Shown: positions 50,950-62,317, counted from the first letter of the stretch. The stretch: 64,000 nucleotides of DNA from Rs1 sp029027825 (GCA_029027825.1 CP093399.1:1054001-1118000); one strand, 5' to 3'. The notes: generated from the sequence alone by a model not told the origin. A program made the numbers and translations.

Positions 50950-52425
50950 ATGAAAAAGACAATTAGTAAAAAGTATTTGATATTAAAGTTGTTTATGAAA
51001 GAAAATCTAGTCTCTAGAGTGTTGGCTAAAGCTGTATTGCTTAGTTTAACTACAAGTTTGATTTTGATCTCTCCAATGAGTAGTGCCGATCTACCAGATT
51101 TTAAATCCTTGGTGAAAGAATCTTCTCCCGCGGTGGTCAATATAGCGACGGTACATAGAAAGCAGAACGGCAATGTTTTTGGTTTTAAAGGCCCGAAAGG
51201 GGAAAGTATTCCAGAAATATTTAAGCCTTTCTTACCTTTTCAAGAACCGCCTAAAAGACCTGAAGGAAATGATAGGCCCAAATCTTTAGGCTCAGGTTTT
51301 ATTATAAGTGAAGATGGTTACGTATTAACAAACTATCATGTGATTAAAGATGCGGAAAAAGTCTTCGTACGTTTGAACGATCGCCGTGAGTTGGAGGCCA
51401 GAGTAATTGGCTCAGACAAGCGTTCAGATATCGCTTTACTGAAGATAGATGCAACTTCGTTACCTGTGGTTAAAATTGGAAATTCAGAAAAGCTTGAGCC
51501 TGGTGAATGGGTGCTGGCTATAGGCTCTCCTTTCGGCTTTGATCATTCGGTAACAGCTGGTATTGTCAGTGCCACAGGTAGAGCTTTACGCAGTGAGACA
51601 TACGTACCTTTCATTCAAACTGACGTTGCAATCAACCCTGGCAACTCAGGTGGGCCGCTATTTAATTTAGATGGCGAAGTTGTTGGCATTAACTCACAAA
51701 TATATACCCGTTCTGGTGGTTTTATGGGGTTGTCTTTCGCGATCCCTATTAATGTTGCTATGAATGTTGTGGATCAACTGAGAGATAATGGTTTCGTTAG
51801 TCGCGGCTGGTTAGGAGTTATTATCCAGGAAGTGAGTAAGGATTTAGCAGAGTCTTTTGGGTTGGAAAAAGCAGAGGGTGCGTTAGTGGTAAAAGTGTTG
51901 GCGGATAGCCCGGCAGCAATAGGTGGGTTACAAGAGGGGGATATTATTCTTAAATTTGCAGGCCATCCAATAATCTTGTCAGCTGATTTACCGCATAAAG
52001 TAGGAGTGGTACCGCCGGGGGATAGGGCAAAAATGCAAATTGTTCGCTCTGGGGAGCCAATGGATATTTCACTAGTGATAGGTACCTTGCCAAGCGAAAA
52101 AAACTTGGCTAATAACCGAGTAAATAAATCTAGTAACGCCTACGTTAATAACCCTTTAAATTTAATATTAGACGAGTTGTCTAATGAGCTAAAGCAACGG
52201 CTGGATCTTGCAAGTGGTGTGGTGGTGGTGAAGATTCAAGAGGGTGTTGGGGCGAGAGCTGGCTTAATCCCCGCTGATGTGATTACCATGCTTAATGGCA
52301 TTAAAATTCAATCTGTATCACATTTGCTGGATGTGGTAAAAGAAGCACCAAAAAACAAAGCGCTGCCAATGCGAATCGTACGCCGGGGCTCACCGTTGTT
52401 TATCCCAATAAAATTTGGAAAGTAA
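50950..52425 (+). CDS. mucD: Periplasmic serine protease DegP/MucD
   Basis: A 491-residue HtrA-type protease with a long signal sequence (hydrophobic stretch AVLLSLTTSLILISPMSSA). The catalytic triad is His130 (NYHVI), Asp160 (RSDIALLKI) and Ser233 (NPGNSGGPL), followed by two PDZ domains (about 290-370 and 395-485). Position at the end of the rpoE block fits MucD of Pseudomonas, which degrades misfolded periplasmic proteins and damps sigma-E signalling. ATG 50950 with AAAGGTG upstream was chosen; ATG 50998 is a shorter option. Confidence 0.95.
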   Translation: MKKTISKKYLILKLFMKENLVSRVLAKAVLLSLTTSLILISPMSSADLPDFKSLVKESSPAVVNIATVHRKQNGNVFGFKGPKGESIPEIFKPFLPFQEPPKRPEGNDRPKSLGSGFIISEDGYVLTNYHVIKDAEKVFVRLNDRRELEARVIGSDKRSDIALLKIDATSLPVVKIGNSEKLEPGEWVLAIGSPFGFDHSVTAGIVSATGRALRSETYVPFIQTDVAINPGNSGGPLFNLDGEVVGINSQIYTRSGGFMGLSFAIPINVAMNVVDQLRDNGFVSRGWLGVIIQEVSKDLAESFGLEKAEGALVVKVLADSPAAIGGLQEGDIILKFAGHPIILSADLPHKVGVVPPGDRAKMQIVRSGEPMDISLVIGTLPSEKNLANNRVNKSSNAYVNNPLNLILDELSNELKQRLDLASGVVVVKIQEGVGARAGLIPADVITMLNGIKIQSVSHLLDVVKEAPKNKALPMRIVRRGSPLFIPIKFGK

Positions 52426-52443
52426 CTAAGCGGCGATTTAAGA

Positions 52444-52473
52444 CCAATAGTGTGCTAAATTGCGCACTATTGG
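52444..52473. terminator. Hairpin after mucD
   Basis: CCAATAGTGTGC (52444-52455) pairs with GCGCACTATTGG (52462-52473) with one G-T pair around TAAATT. There is no T-run, but it lies 18 bases after the mucD stop, between convergent genes, and may end transcription from both. Confidence 0.55.
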
Positions 52474-52715
52474 AAGCGGATATGTTTCACACATATTTAG
52501 CCTTATATCTGACTAAACACGCATTATTGTAGTAAATTACTTCGTTATTAGGTTCTCCGAGAACCTCTGAACAAGTCCTGACCTCCCCAGCGGGCATCCA
52601 GAGAAGTCGTGCTCTGCTTTCGCCAAGCTTACCCTATGTCTGATCATTGCCTTGAACACGAGCTTATCTGTACGTCAGGCGAATGTTCCTTGTCAAAAGG
52701 TGATCGGCATGGATA

Positions 52716-54410
52716 TTATTTAGCTCTGATTACAGTTAAACGATTAAAAGTAGCCTTTCCCTGCCATTGGCTAGTGTCATAGCTATCTAATAAATTTTGC
52801 ATTTCAGTCAGTAATTCACTTAATAGAGGGTCGTTTGCCGCGCTAGCTATCTCTTGAATTTCATTAAATTTTTGCTCATACCAAAATTGATTGGCCCATT
52901 CTAATAAGCGACTTTGAGTACTAATCAAATCATTTTTAATGCAGGCTCTGCCTAATATTTGAAAAGTGTTTAGTTCAGCTTTGGCATTGAAACTCTTGCT
53001 AGTGTTACTTAATATCTGTGTACTGGAATTGTTTTGCTCTGGGTCTGGGCTCAGTGGCTGCTTAGTAACAATTTCAAAGCCTTCCTGCTGTTGCTCTCTA
53101 ATATTTTTCATTTTTCGTAAATTAAAAATCCAGCCAAGTGTCGCTATGAGGGCAAAGAGGGCTAAGCTCCAAATCAACCAAGGTGTCTGAGTAGAAACAG
53201 TAATTATGTCCTGTGGTTTGAGAGTGGGGCTTTTATTCTGTGCAATTTCTCGTTCAATAGAAGATTCACCATTAGCTCCTGGCATGACTTGGAGAATTTT
53301 CTTATCAATACTACTGCTACGCTGGCTATCGGTGTTGGTATCCCACCAATAAATTCTAATCCGAGGAACGGTGATTTCGCCTCTTTCTAATAGTTGGATT
53401 TTTTGCCGTTCGGTTCTAATACCTTGAACACCCTGTTTGCTAATTTGGTTGGTAAGGGTAACCTTAGTCTCTTTTATATCTATAATTTCAGGGTTGCTGG
53501 TGATTAATGTAGGTAAATTTTTAGCAAAAATCCCCTGAACCTTTATTGTGACTTCTCTGTAAATGATATCGCCTACTTTTAGAGTCTCAGTTTTTTGCCA
53601 TTGTTCTTCCATGCTGACATTTTTTGCTGGTAGCCAGTATTCTTTATTTTCAAAATCCCTGCGTGTTCGGACATTGATTTCTAGGTTGTTCGCTCTTACT
53701 TGAATATTATTGCTTTCATGTTGGGAGCCGTTAAAAATTGGGCCCTCGATGATATAGCGGCCCATTTCTCTGGGAAAAATAGCGTAGTGTTGTTCAATTA
53801 CGTTGTACTCTTTTCCTCTGATCTCAATTTTTTTTGTCTCGCTCTGCTCTAGTAATCGTACCTCACCATTGGCTAATTTAGGTTTGGATATTTGGTAATC
53901 TGGATTTAGTGGGCGATCAGAGTAAATATTGAGGGTGTATAAAAACAAGGCGCCTTCGTAGTTATCGTCAGAATCTAATTGTGCATCCAAAATGATGGGC
54001 ATATCAGATATAGGAAGAAAACGAGTACGATTACTACTTTTTATAAAAATACTGAGTTTATTGCTGGCTTCTTTGTTGTAACTTAAACTGGGGATATCTA
54101 CATATCCGGATCTGCGGGCTCGTAACAGAATTTCCCAGCGAACGATACTGCTGCGTTTTCCTTCTGCATAGCTATTTATCATTATTTTCTTTTGATTTAT
54201 GATTAAAAATTGACTGTGCAAAGGTGAAATGTCGAGGTCATTTTCATTGGGATTAGTCGTTTCTACCTCTAAAATTATATTATCTTGGGGCGAAAACTGG
54301 CTTCGATTAGTGCTGATGCTCAATTGGGCAGAAACAGGTTGAATAAGGCAGAAAAATATCAATAAACCGACTATAGTTGTTAAAAATCGTTGAGACATTA
54401 TTATGTTCAC
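52716..54410 (-). CDS. batD: BatD family protein
   Basis: A 564-residue envelope protein with N-terminal signal (VGLLIFFCLIQPVSA), Ig-like strands (AQLSISTNRSQFSPQDNIILEVET is the typical BatD opening), a membrane anchor at about 405-425 (TPWLIWSLALFALIATLGWIFNL) and a cytosolic tail. BatD is normally encoded with MoxR, BatA and BatB, tied to stress tolerance. None of these is next to it here. The start may be ATG of MSQRFL, four codons in. Confidence 0.85.
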   Translation of the reverse strand: MNIIMSQRFLTTIVGLLIFFCLIQPVSAQLSISTNRSQFSPQDNIILEVETTNPNENDLDISPLHSQFLIINQKKIMINSYAEGKRSSIVRWEILLRARRSGYVDIPSLSYNKEASNKLSIFIKSSNRTRFLPISDMPIILDAQLDSDDNYEGALFLYTLNIYSDRPLNPDYQISKPKLANGEVRLLEQSETKKIEIRGKEYNVIEQHYAIFPREMGRYIIEGPIFNGSQHESNNIQVRANNLEINVRTRRDFENKEYWLPAKNVSMEEQWQKTETLKVGDIIYREVTIKVQGIFAKNLPTLITSNPEIIDIKETKVTLTNQISKQGVQGIRTERQKIQLLERGEITVPRIRIYWWDTNTDSQRSSSIDKKILQVMPGANGESSIEREIAQNKSPTLKPQDIITVSTQTPWLIWSLALFALIATLGWIFNLRKMKNIREQQQEGFEIVTKQPLSPDPEQNNSSTQILSNTSKSFNAKAELNTFQILGRACIKNDLISTQSRLLEWANQFWYEQKFNEIQEIASAANDPLLSELLTEMQNLLDSYDTSQWQGKATFNRLTVIRAK

Positions 54411-54620
54411 ATTAATTACGCCGTAATGGTTGGCTGGATAAAAGTATTATGTTATGAATTATCATTGATGATGAAGGATTGTGCAATCATCAACTAGATT
54501 TTTTAAATTATTGGTATAAATAGCAAAAAAGTGGTGGTGAGTGGAGAATGGCATGTAGTCCTAGTCTATACTTACTTAACTTAAAAAATGAAATATAAAA
54601 AACCTAAGGATTCGCAGACG

Positions 54621-57600
54621 ATGTCAACTGAAATTGGTACTATCAAGGCTTCACTGCTTAAAGAGCTAAACGAAGAGTTAGATAGCAAATTAGAGGCATC
54701 TAAAGCCTCTGCTGTCCAACAGTTTGCTCTTGCATATTATGCGGCAGCATCTGAGTCAGACATAGAAGCATGGCGCCTAGACGATTTATACGGCGCTACT
54801 CTAGAAAGCTGGCAATTCATCCAAAATTATAAAGGGGAAGCCCCCTCAGTACGTGTGTTTAACCCACGATTTGAAGAGAATAGCTGGCAGTCGACCCACA
54901 CTTTCATAGAAATATTGCAATCTGATAAGCCTTTCTTAGTTGATTCTTTAAGAATGGAGTTGAACCGTCGAAATTAAACCATACATGCAATAAATAACAC
55001 TGTATTAACGACCTCAAGAGATGGCTCCGGCAAACTTAATAAATTGATTGAGGCTAATTCTAAAGTAGCTAATACCGGTCGGGAGTCTTTGATTTCGGTA
55101 GAAATTGACCGACATTCGGATCCTAAGCAGCTTGAGGATTTGCGAGCGACGCTTACTGAAATACTCAATGAAGTTATTTCAGTGGTCAGTGATTTCCCGG
55201 CCATGGTCAAACTTTGTGAAAAGGCCACTAAAAACTTTGATGGTAAAGTCGGTAACATTCCCGCCGAAGATGTTGCGGAAACTAAAGCCTTTTTAGTCTG
55301 GCTTAAAGATCACTTTACCTTTTTGGGCTACGATGAATATAAAGTTATCCAGAAAGCTGGCAAAACTAAATTAGTAGTGGTTGATGGTACGCAGTTGGGA
55401 TTGCTCAAAGCGGGAGGAAATGCCTACTGTCAGTCTGAGTTGTTTCATGACATATCAGAGGACGTAGCGGCTGATGAAACCGACACTATTACTTTTTCTA
55501 AGGCGATGGCTAAATCTCGCATTCATCGTCCGTCTCACCCTGACTACATAAGTATTAAACAGTTTGATAAAACGGGTAAATGGATTGGAGAAGTTCGTTT
55601 CTTAGGTCAATATACTTCTGCAGTTTACAACAAAAGCTCTTCCCTTATTCCAATCGTGCGCCGTAAAGTTGAATCTGTTATGGCAAGGTCAGAACTACCA
55701 GAGGGTGGGCATAATTGGAAGGAGCTGCAACAAATTCTTGAAATACATCCGCGCGATGAATTGTTTTTAACCCGCACTGATGAATTGTTTGCCATGGCGA
55801 TGGGGATTCTACAGATTCATGAAAGACGTCAACTTAGGGTGTTTTTCCGTAAAGATAGAAGCTCGCATTTCTTTTCTTGCCTCGTTTACGCACCGCGTGA
55901 TATTTACAGTACTGAGTTTAGACTGAAAGTTGAAAATATATTAAAGGAAACTTTGGGTTGTGATCAGTCAGATTTCCATACTTATTTTTCAGAATCAATT
56001 TTAGCGAGAACTCAGTTCACGCTGCGTAGTTCCAAAGGAAATGTAAGTGCCAACACTGACTTTAAGTCGATTGAAAAACTAGTTCGCCAAGCATCGCGCA
56101 GTTGGCATGATGAGTTGAAAATAGCTCTAATTGAAAAATTAGGCGAGGAAAAAGGTCTGAATGCCTTTAGTGCAATAGGGGTTAATTATCCGCCTGGATA
56201 CTCAGATATTTTTAATCCTCGCACTGGTGTTGCAGATATTGGCTATATTTCAAAGCTGACCGAAGAACAGCCACTGAGTTTAAGTTTTTATCGTCAGCTA
56301 GAAAATGAAGGCAATGAGCTAAACCTCACTTTATATAATCTTCATCAGGCATTACCTCTCTCTGACATTCTGCCAGTGCTTGAGCATTTAGGCTTAAGAG
56401 TGATTGACGAACATCCCTACCAAATCAAGTCTGGAAATGAAATTGTTTGGTTGCACGATTTTAATTTGGTCTACACAGGCTCTGATGAAATTGTCATACT
56501 TGAGCATCGTGAAGCTTTTGAGGATTCATTTTTAGCGATCTGGAATAAGCGAGCTTCATCGGATAATTTCAATCGCTTAGTTTTAGGGGCTAAATTAGGC
56601 TGGCGTGATGTGGTGCTGATTAGAGCCTATGCGGCTTACATGAAGCAAATACGTTTTCCTATCAGTACTGATGCTATTATCAATACCTTGAATCAGTACA
56701 CCTCAATTGCAGAGCAATTAGTTTGCTTGTTTCATGCCTACTTTGATCCTAAGACCGCCTCTGATAAGCTTGCGAGTAAAATTGAAGCTGAGCTTGTTGC
56801 CAGCTTTGATGGCGTGACTAGCTTAACTGATGACCGAGTATTACGTCAGTATCTGGCATTGATTAAAGGCACAGTAAGAACCAACTTCTTCCAAAAAGAT
56901 GCAGATGGTGCAGATAAGACTTACGTAAGCTTTAAGTTAACCCCGCAAGATATTCCCGGTATCCCTCTACCTGCTCCACTGTTTGAAATATTTGTCTTCT
57001 CCCCGAGAGTGCAAGGTGTGCATTTGCGCGGCGGTAAAGTTGCTCGTGGCGGCTTGCGCTGGTCAGACCGGGCGGAGGACTTTAGAACAGAAGTGTTGGG
57101 GCTAGTGAAAGCTCAGCAAGTGAAAAATGCGGTCATTGTGCCAGTCGGCGCTAAAGGCGGCTTTGTTCCACAGCATTTAAATGATGCCATGTCTCGTGAA
57201 GAGTTTTTAGCTGAAGGTATAGCCTGCTATAAAATCTTTATTAGCGCACTGCTGGATATTACCGATAACCTGATTGATGGCAAGGTTTCACCACCTAAAC
57301 AAGTAGTACGTCGCGATGCTGATGACCCGTATCTAGTGGTTGCCGCCGATAAAGGTACGGCGACCTTCTCTGATATAGCCAATGGTATATCGGATGAGTA
57401 TGATTTCTGGTTGGGAGATGCGTTTGCCTCAGGTGGCAGTGTTGGTTACGACCACAAAGGCATGGGGATTACTGCTAAGGGTGCCTGGGTGTCTGTTGAA
57501 AGGCACTTCCGTGAAATGGGTATTAACACCGCTAAAGATGAGTTTACGGTGATAGGTATTGGCGATATGGCGGGTGATGTATTTGGTAATGGCATGCTGT

Positions 57601-59456
57601 TATCCGATAAAATTTGCCTGTTGAGTGCCTTCAACCACATGCATATCTTTATCGATCCGAAGCCGAATGCAGCCACCAGTTTTGTTGAGCGTCAGCGTTT
57701 ATTTGATCTGCCGCGCTCCAGTTGGTCTGACTATGATAAAAGTTTGATTTCCAAAGGTGGCGGATTGTTTGATCGCAGTGCAAAATCGATTAAATTAACG
57801 CCTGAAATTAAAGCGATGCTCGGCGTTAAAAACGCCAGCTTAACACCGACCGATTTGATCAACGCACTGCTCAAAGCGAAGGTCGATTTGTTGTGGAATG
57901 GCGGTATTGGCACTTACATAAAAGCATCTTCTGAGTCACATGAGGATGTCGGTGATAAAGCCAATGATGTGTTGCGAGTGAATGGCAACGAGTTGCGCTG
58001 CAAGGTCATAGGAGAGGGCGGTAATTTAGGTACCACTCAGCTAGGTCGTGTTGAATACTGCTTGAATGGCGGTTGCTCGAATACTGATTTCATTGACAAC
58101 GCAGCAGGTGTGGATTGTTCAGATCACGAAGTCAACATTAAGATCCTACTTAAGGGTATTATGGATGACGGTGATCTCACCCAGAAGCAGCGCAATAACT
58201 TGCTTGCCTCGATGACCGATGAGGTGGGTGAGTTAGTTCTGTCTAATAACTATCGTCAAGTACAGGCGATTAGTTTGGCAGAGCGGCAGACCGTGAAGTC
58301 AATGGGCGAATACCGTCGCTTTACCAGCAACCTTGAATCTCAAGGTAAGTTGAATCGCGCCCTAGAATTTTTACCCACAGATGAAGTGATGGCTGAACGC
58401 GCTGCTAGTGGGGTAGGTTTAACTCGCCCTGAGCTATCAGTACTGATTTCATATGCGAAAGCAGATTTGAAAGAGTCGCTACTGCAGACAACTGTTCCGG
58501 ACGATGCTTATGTATCGCGTGAATTGACCACCTCATTTCCGGTTAAATTGGAACAACAGTATGCTCCACAAATGAAGGCGCATCGTCTAAATCGTGAATT
58601 AGTGGCGACTCAAGTGGCTAATCACATCGTTAACTTCATGGGGATTAACTTTGTAGATCGTCTAGTCGCTTCAACAGGAGCTGACGTAGGTGTTATCGCT
58701 AAAGCTTATATTCTGGTTCGCGATATTTTCAAAGTGACTGAAACTTGGAAAAAAATTGAGCAAATGGATTATAGCGTTGACTCAGCAGTGCAATTTGACT
58801 TGATGCAAGAACTGCAACACTTAACCAGAAGAGCTACTCGCTGGTTTGTGCGCAATCGTGTCAGCGGTCTAGATTGCCAGCGAGAGTTCGATCAGTTCTC
58901 GGGAATGATAGCAGAAGCTGAAAAAGGGCTGGATACGTTTCTACTTGGAGAGCCTTTAGAGCGCTGGAAGCAGACCTTCAGTAAGTACACTAAGCTAGGT
59001 GTCAGTGAAGATATAGCCTCTAGTATAGCGAGCACTCGAGGTTTGTACTCAGTATTAGCGATTGGCGAAATTGGTAAGTCTACCAAAGTCGCTGTCGACC
59101 AAGTGGCAAGAGCTTATTTTAAAATTAGTAACAAATTGCAGTTGGCTTGGTTTGCGCAACAGCTAAATAGTCTCAACGTGAACAGTCATTGGCAAGGGCT
59201 TGCTCGTGAAGCTTTCCGCGATGATTTGGAGTGGCAGCACGGTTTGATTCTTAAGTCTGTGTTACAAAATTTTAAAGAGAGTGATGATATCAAGAAAACG
59301 GTTTCAAACTGGATGGATACCCATCAAGCGCTGACCGTGCGCTGGATCGATGTTCTGGACGAGCTTCGCATCGCAGAGAAGCAAGATTATGCGATGTACA
59401 TTGTTGCAGGTAAAGAGCTGGTGGATTTAGCAAAAAATACCAGTGAACACCCCTAA
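54621..59456 (+). pseudogene. gdhB: NAD-specific glutamate dehydrogenase interrupted by an in-frame stop
   Basis: The large (about 1,600-residue) type of NAD-GDH, which deaminates glutamate to 2-oxoglutarate. At codon 119 (54975-54977) the frame reads TAA within NRRN-stop-TIHAINNTVLTT. Family members have NRRNLTIHA there, so TTA (Leu) to TAA is a single-base change; the frame then continues unbroken to 59456. The dehydrogenase core is intact (LRGGKVARGGLRWSDRAEDFRTEVLGLVKAQQ, VPVGAKGGFV). Start ATG 54621 has TAAGGA ten bases upstream. It is a true nonsense mutation or a base-call error. Confidence 0.88.
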
Positions 59457-59500
59457 GTGATTTCTTGCCGGTGAGGCAATAATAGCTGCTTAGTATAATA

Positions 59501-59525
59501 AACCCGCCCTGAGCGGGTTTTTTTT
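59501..59525 (+). terminator. Rho-independent terminator of gdhB
   Basis: AACCCGC (59501-59507) and GCGGGTT (59513-59519) form a 7-bp stem with loop CCTGA, followed by a run of eight T's. It lies 45 bases after the gdhB stop. Confidence 0.92.
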
Positions 59526-59810
59526 ACTCTGTTATTGCAAAATTTCATATTTTTTAGATTATACAACAAAGATAATGAGTAAAATTAAGACCGGTAAAAG
59601 CCGACGATATGGCGGGTTAATTAATGCGAACAAGCATATTGCACTGATTTTGACGGCCTATTAAAGAGCATAGTTGTTATCAGGAGAGCTCTTTTTAACT
59701 GTTAGACAATAATTAACCCTTAAATCATCGATAAACGTAGTACCATAACTTTAGCTGCTGTAAACTGCCGCGCCTTGGAGTATTTTGAATCAATTAAAAG
59801 AGAGTAGTAT
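59526..59810. other. Intergenic region with a decayed family A repeat
   Basis: From about 59587 to 59691 the sequence follows the family A order (AAGACCGGTAAAAGCCGACGATAT..., then AAGCATATTG, ATTTTGACGGCC, GTTGTTATCAGGAGAGCTC) with many differences. It has lost recognisable ends and target repeats, so it is an old copy. The rest is the rhlE upstream region. Confidence 0.5.
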
Positions 59811-61169
59811 ATGAGTTTTGCCGATCTCGGTCTTTGTGAGCCCATCCTTAAAGCAGTCGCCGAGAAAGGGTATAAGATACCTTCTCCCATTCAGGTGGAA
59901 GCGATTCCTGCTGTGCTAAAGAATTTGGATGTAATGGCTGCGGCTCAAACTGGAACCGGTAAAACCGCAGGTTTCACTTTGCCGATATTACACAAACTAG
60001 CACAAGGTAATAGAGCGAATTCAAACTCTGTAAGGGCGCTAATTATAACCCCTACTCGTGAGTTAGCCGCGCAAATTGCAGAAAATGTAGAAACATATTC
60101 CAAGTATTTGCCACTTAGATCTACAGTGGTATTTGGTGGCGTGAAGATCAACCCGCAAATGAAAAAACTGCGTCAAGGTGTTGATGTACTGGTGGCTACA
60201 CCAGGTAGGTTGTTGGATCTATTTAGCCAAAATGCGGTTAAGTTCAACCAGATAGAAATTTTGGTGCTGGACGAAGCAGATCGCATGTTAGATATGGGGT
60301 TTATTCACGATATTAAGAAAATTTTAGCGCTGTTACCCGCTAAAAGACAAAACTTAATGTTTTCTGCTACTTTTTCTGATGATATTCGAACGCTTGCCAA
60401 GCGCTTGGTAAACAACCCAGTCGAAATATCTGTCAGTCCTCCCAACACCACTGTGCGCAGTGTTGAACAGTCGTTGTATGCCGTAGATAAAAACCAAAAA
60501 GCGGCGCTGTTGATACATTTGATCAAAGAGCATAACTGGTTTCAAGCACTGGTCTTTACCCGCACTAAGCACGGGGCCAATAAACTAACCAAGCAATTAG
60601 AAGCGGCGGACATCCACGCAGCGGCTATTCACGGCAATAAAAGTCAAGGTGCGAGAACCAAAGCGCTAGCGGGTTTTAAAAATAGTAGCATTCAAGTGCT
60701 GGTCGCCACAGATATAGCTGCGCGAGGCATAGATATTGACCAGCTGCCACAAGTTGTCAATTTTGATCTGCCAAATGTTCCAGAAGATTACATACACCGT
60801 ATCGGTAGAACAGGTCGAGCGGGTTCTGAAGGGCATGCCGTGTCACTGGTGATGGCCGATGAGTTTAAACAGCTTAGAGACATTGAGCGACTAATTAAAG
60901 AAGTGATTCCTCGCAAGGTGGCTGAAGGGTTTGTGCCAGTTAACCATTTGCCAACAACTACTTTAGACTCTCGCCCGTTTAAAGCGAAGAAGCCAAAGAA
61001 AGATAGAGTTGAGCATAAAGATGGGCAGCGCAGTGCCGAAAATGTTCGCGGTCATAAGCCGGTATCAAAAAATAGAAGACACAAGGCCAGTGGCAATGCT
61101 TCCGTAAACAGTAGCACTGCGGCGAATAAACAAGGTCAGCGTAGAAATTCAGCGAGTAAACCTACTTAG
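59811..61169 (+). CDS. rhlE: DEAD-box RNA helicase RhlE
   Basis: A 452-residue ATP-dependent RNA helicase. It has the Q motif (YKIPSPIQVEAIPAVL), Walker A AAQTGTGKT, PTRELAAQI, DEAD in LVLDEADRMLDMGF, SAT in FSATFS, and motif VI IGRTGRAG. The basic tail from about residue 375 (KAKKPKKDRVEHKDG...) should bind RNA. RhlE acts in ribosome assembly and cold adaptation. AGAGAGT precedes the ATG. Confidence 0.94.
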   Translation: MSFADLGLCEPILKAVAEKGYKIPSPIQVEAIPAVLKNLDVMAAAQTGTGKTAGFTLPILHKLAQGNRANSNSVRALIITPTRELAAQIAENVETYSKYLPLRSTVVFGGVKINPQMKKLRQGVDVLVATPGRLLDLFSQNAVKFNQIEILVLDEADRMLDMGFIHDIKKILALLPAKRQNLMFSATFSDDIRTLAKRLVNNPVEISVSPPNTTVRSVEQSLYAVDKNQKAALLIHLIKEHNWFQALVFTRTKHGANKLTKQLEAADIHAAAIHGNKSQGARTKALAGFKNSSIQVLVATDIAARGIDIDQLPQVVNFDLPNVPEDYIHRIGRTGRAGSEGHAVSLVMADEFKQLRDIERLIKEVIPRKVAEGFVPVNHLPTTTLDSRPFKAKKPKKDRVEHKDGQRSAENVRGHKPVSKNRRHKASGNASVNSSTAANKQGQRRNSASKPT

Positions 61170-61185
61170 TTTTAGGGCCTCTTTT

Positions 61186-62049
61186 TTAGGCCTGTAATAA
61201 TTTGATAAATTGTTTCGCCGCGTTTGAAAGCGTTCTCTCGCGGTGATAAATAAAACCTAAATATCGATAGATTATCGGTTGGTCGGTCTTCAGGACCTTT
61301 ATCGTATCGTCTATCATGCTCGCGGGTAGCAAGCTCCAGCCTAAACCATTCACCACCATCATTTTGATAGTGTCCAAATTATTCGTCGACATAGAAACCT
61401 CTAGTGATAGCCCCTGTGCTGTAAAGCGCTCACTCATCATTTGTCGAGTAAAGGTCTTAGGCCCTGGTAGGATCGCCTGATGGCGGCTTAAAGTGGATAA
61501 GCTAACCGAGGGCTGTCGGGTCAAGCTGTGATCGCTAGCAACCACAAACTCCATGTGATCGGTCCAGACTTTTTGCGCGCAAATCACCGGGTCAGGTAGT
61601 GGCGCTAAGGTAATCAGTGCGAGTTCTAAATGTCCTTTAACGACCCCGGTATATGCCGCTTCTGATTCTCCAAAACTCAAATTTAATTGTACTTGCGGAA
61701 ACAGCCGACTAAATTGGCGCAGTACTTTGGGCAGTCGGTGTAAGCCAATATGATGAGAGGAGGCGAGTGAGAGTGTGCCGTTGACGGTTTGGTCTAAATT
61801 GTTAATCACCGTGCGTGCATCTGCAAATGACATCAGTATTTTTTCAGCACAGGGCAGCAGGGCGTAGCCGGCATTGGTCAGGTTTATTTGCCGGCCAATA
61901 CGGTCAAATAATTTTTTACCTAGCTGTTGCTCTAAAAGGGCGATGCGCTTGCTGATAGCGGACTGGGTGATGAATAATTTTTCAGCGGCAATAGAAAAAG
62001 ATTGCCATTGAGCAACGGCAATAAAAGCTTGCAAAGTATTGTTATCCAT
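61186..62049 (-). CDS. LysR-family transcription regulator next to leuC
   Basis: A 287-residue regulator with winged helix-turn-helix (QSFSIAAEKLFITQSAISKRIALLEQQLGKKLF, residues about 15-47) and a C-terminal effector domain. It is divergent from leuC, the arrangement found in Pseudomonas and relatives where a LysR gene neighbours leuCD. It probably controls leuCD and itself. A dyad of the LysR type lies 23 bases upstream of its start codon. Confidence 0.88.
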   Translation of the reverse strand: MDNNTLQAFIAVAQWQSFSIAAEKLFITQSAISKRIALLEQQLGKKLFDRIGRQINLTNAGYALLPCAEKILMSFADARTVINNLDQTVNGTLSLASSHHIGLHRLPKVLRQFSRLFPQVQLNLSFGESEAAYTGVVKGHLELALITLAPLPDPVICAQKVWTDHMEFVVASDHSLTRQPSVSLSTLSRHQAILPGPKTFTRQMMSERFTAQGLSLEVSMSTNNLDTIKMMVVNGLGWSLLPASMIDDTIKVLKTDQPIIYRYLGFIYHRERTLSNAAKQFIKLLQA

Positions 62050-62071
62050 ATTGATCCGAATAGGTAGTTGT

Positions 62072-62086
62072 ATTCCAGTTTGGAAT
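62072..62086. promoter_or_regulatory. Candidate LysR operator
   Basis: ATTCC-AGTTT-GGAAT is a perfect dyad that contains the T-N11-A core expected of LysR-family sites. It lies between the divergent regulator gene and leuC. Confidence 0.5.
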
Positions 62087-62167
62087 AGTTTACATAAAAA
62101 TTATGAATTTGTGTTATTTAATTAAAGAGCATAAAATTAATCATATCCAATGAGATCATAGACATTA

Positions 62168-62317
62168 ACCTGGATCAATGGCTTCAGAGTGGATGTGGAG
62201 CGTAAGAATTTGGTTTTACAGAAAAATTTAAAAATATTAGCTGAAGTGGCTGCTTTTTAAATCATTGTAGGATCAATAGCTGGTGCTAAATAGCGCATGG
62301 AAGTTACTGATTTAGGA
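62168..62317 (+). mobile_element. Family B repeat, diverged copy upstream of leuC
   Basis: Left end ACCTGGATCAATGGCTTCAG and right end GAAGTTACTGATTTAGGA, with the 3-bp direct repeat TTA (62165-62167, 62318-62320). The middle resembles the 162-bp copies but with many changes. It takes up almost half of the lysR-leuC control region. Confidence 0.75.

Noticed and set aside
54975..54977. Programmed read-through or selenocysteine in gdhB
   Set aside because: The codon is TAA, not TGA, there is no known recoding at this site in the family, and the position is an ordinary Leu in relatives.
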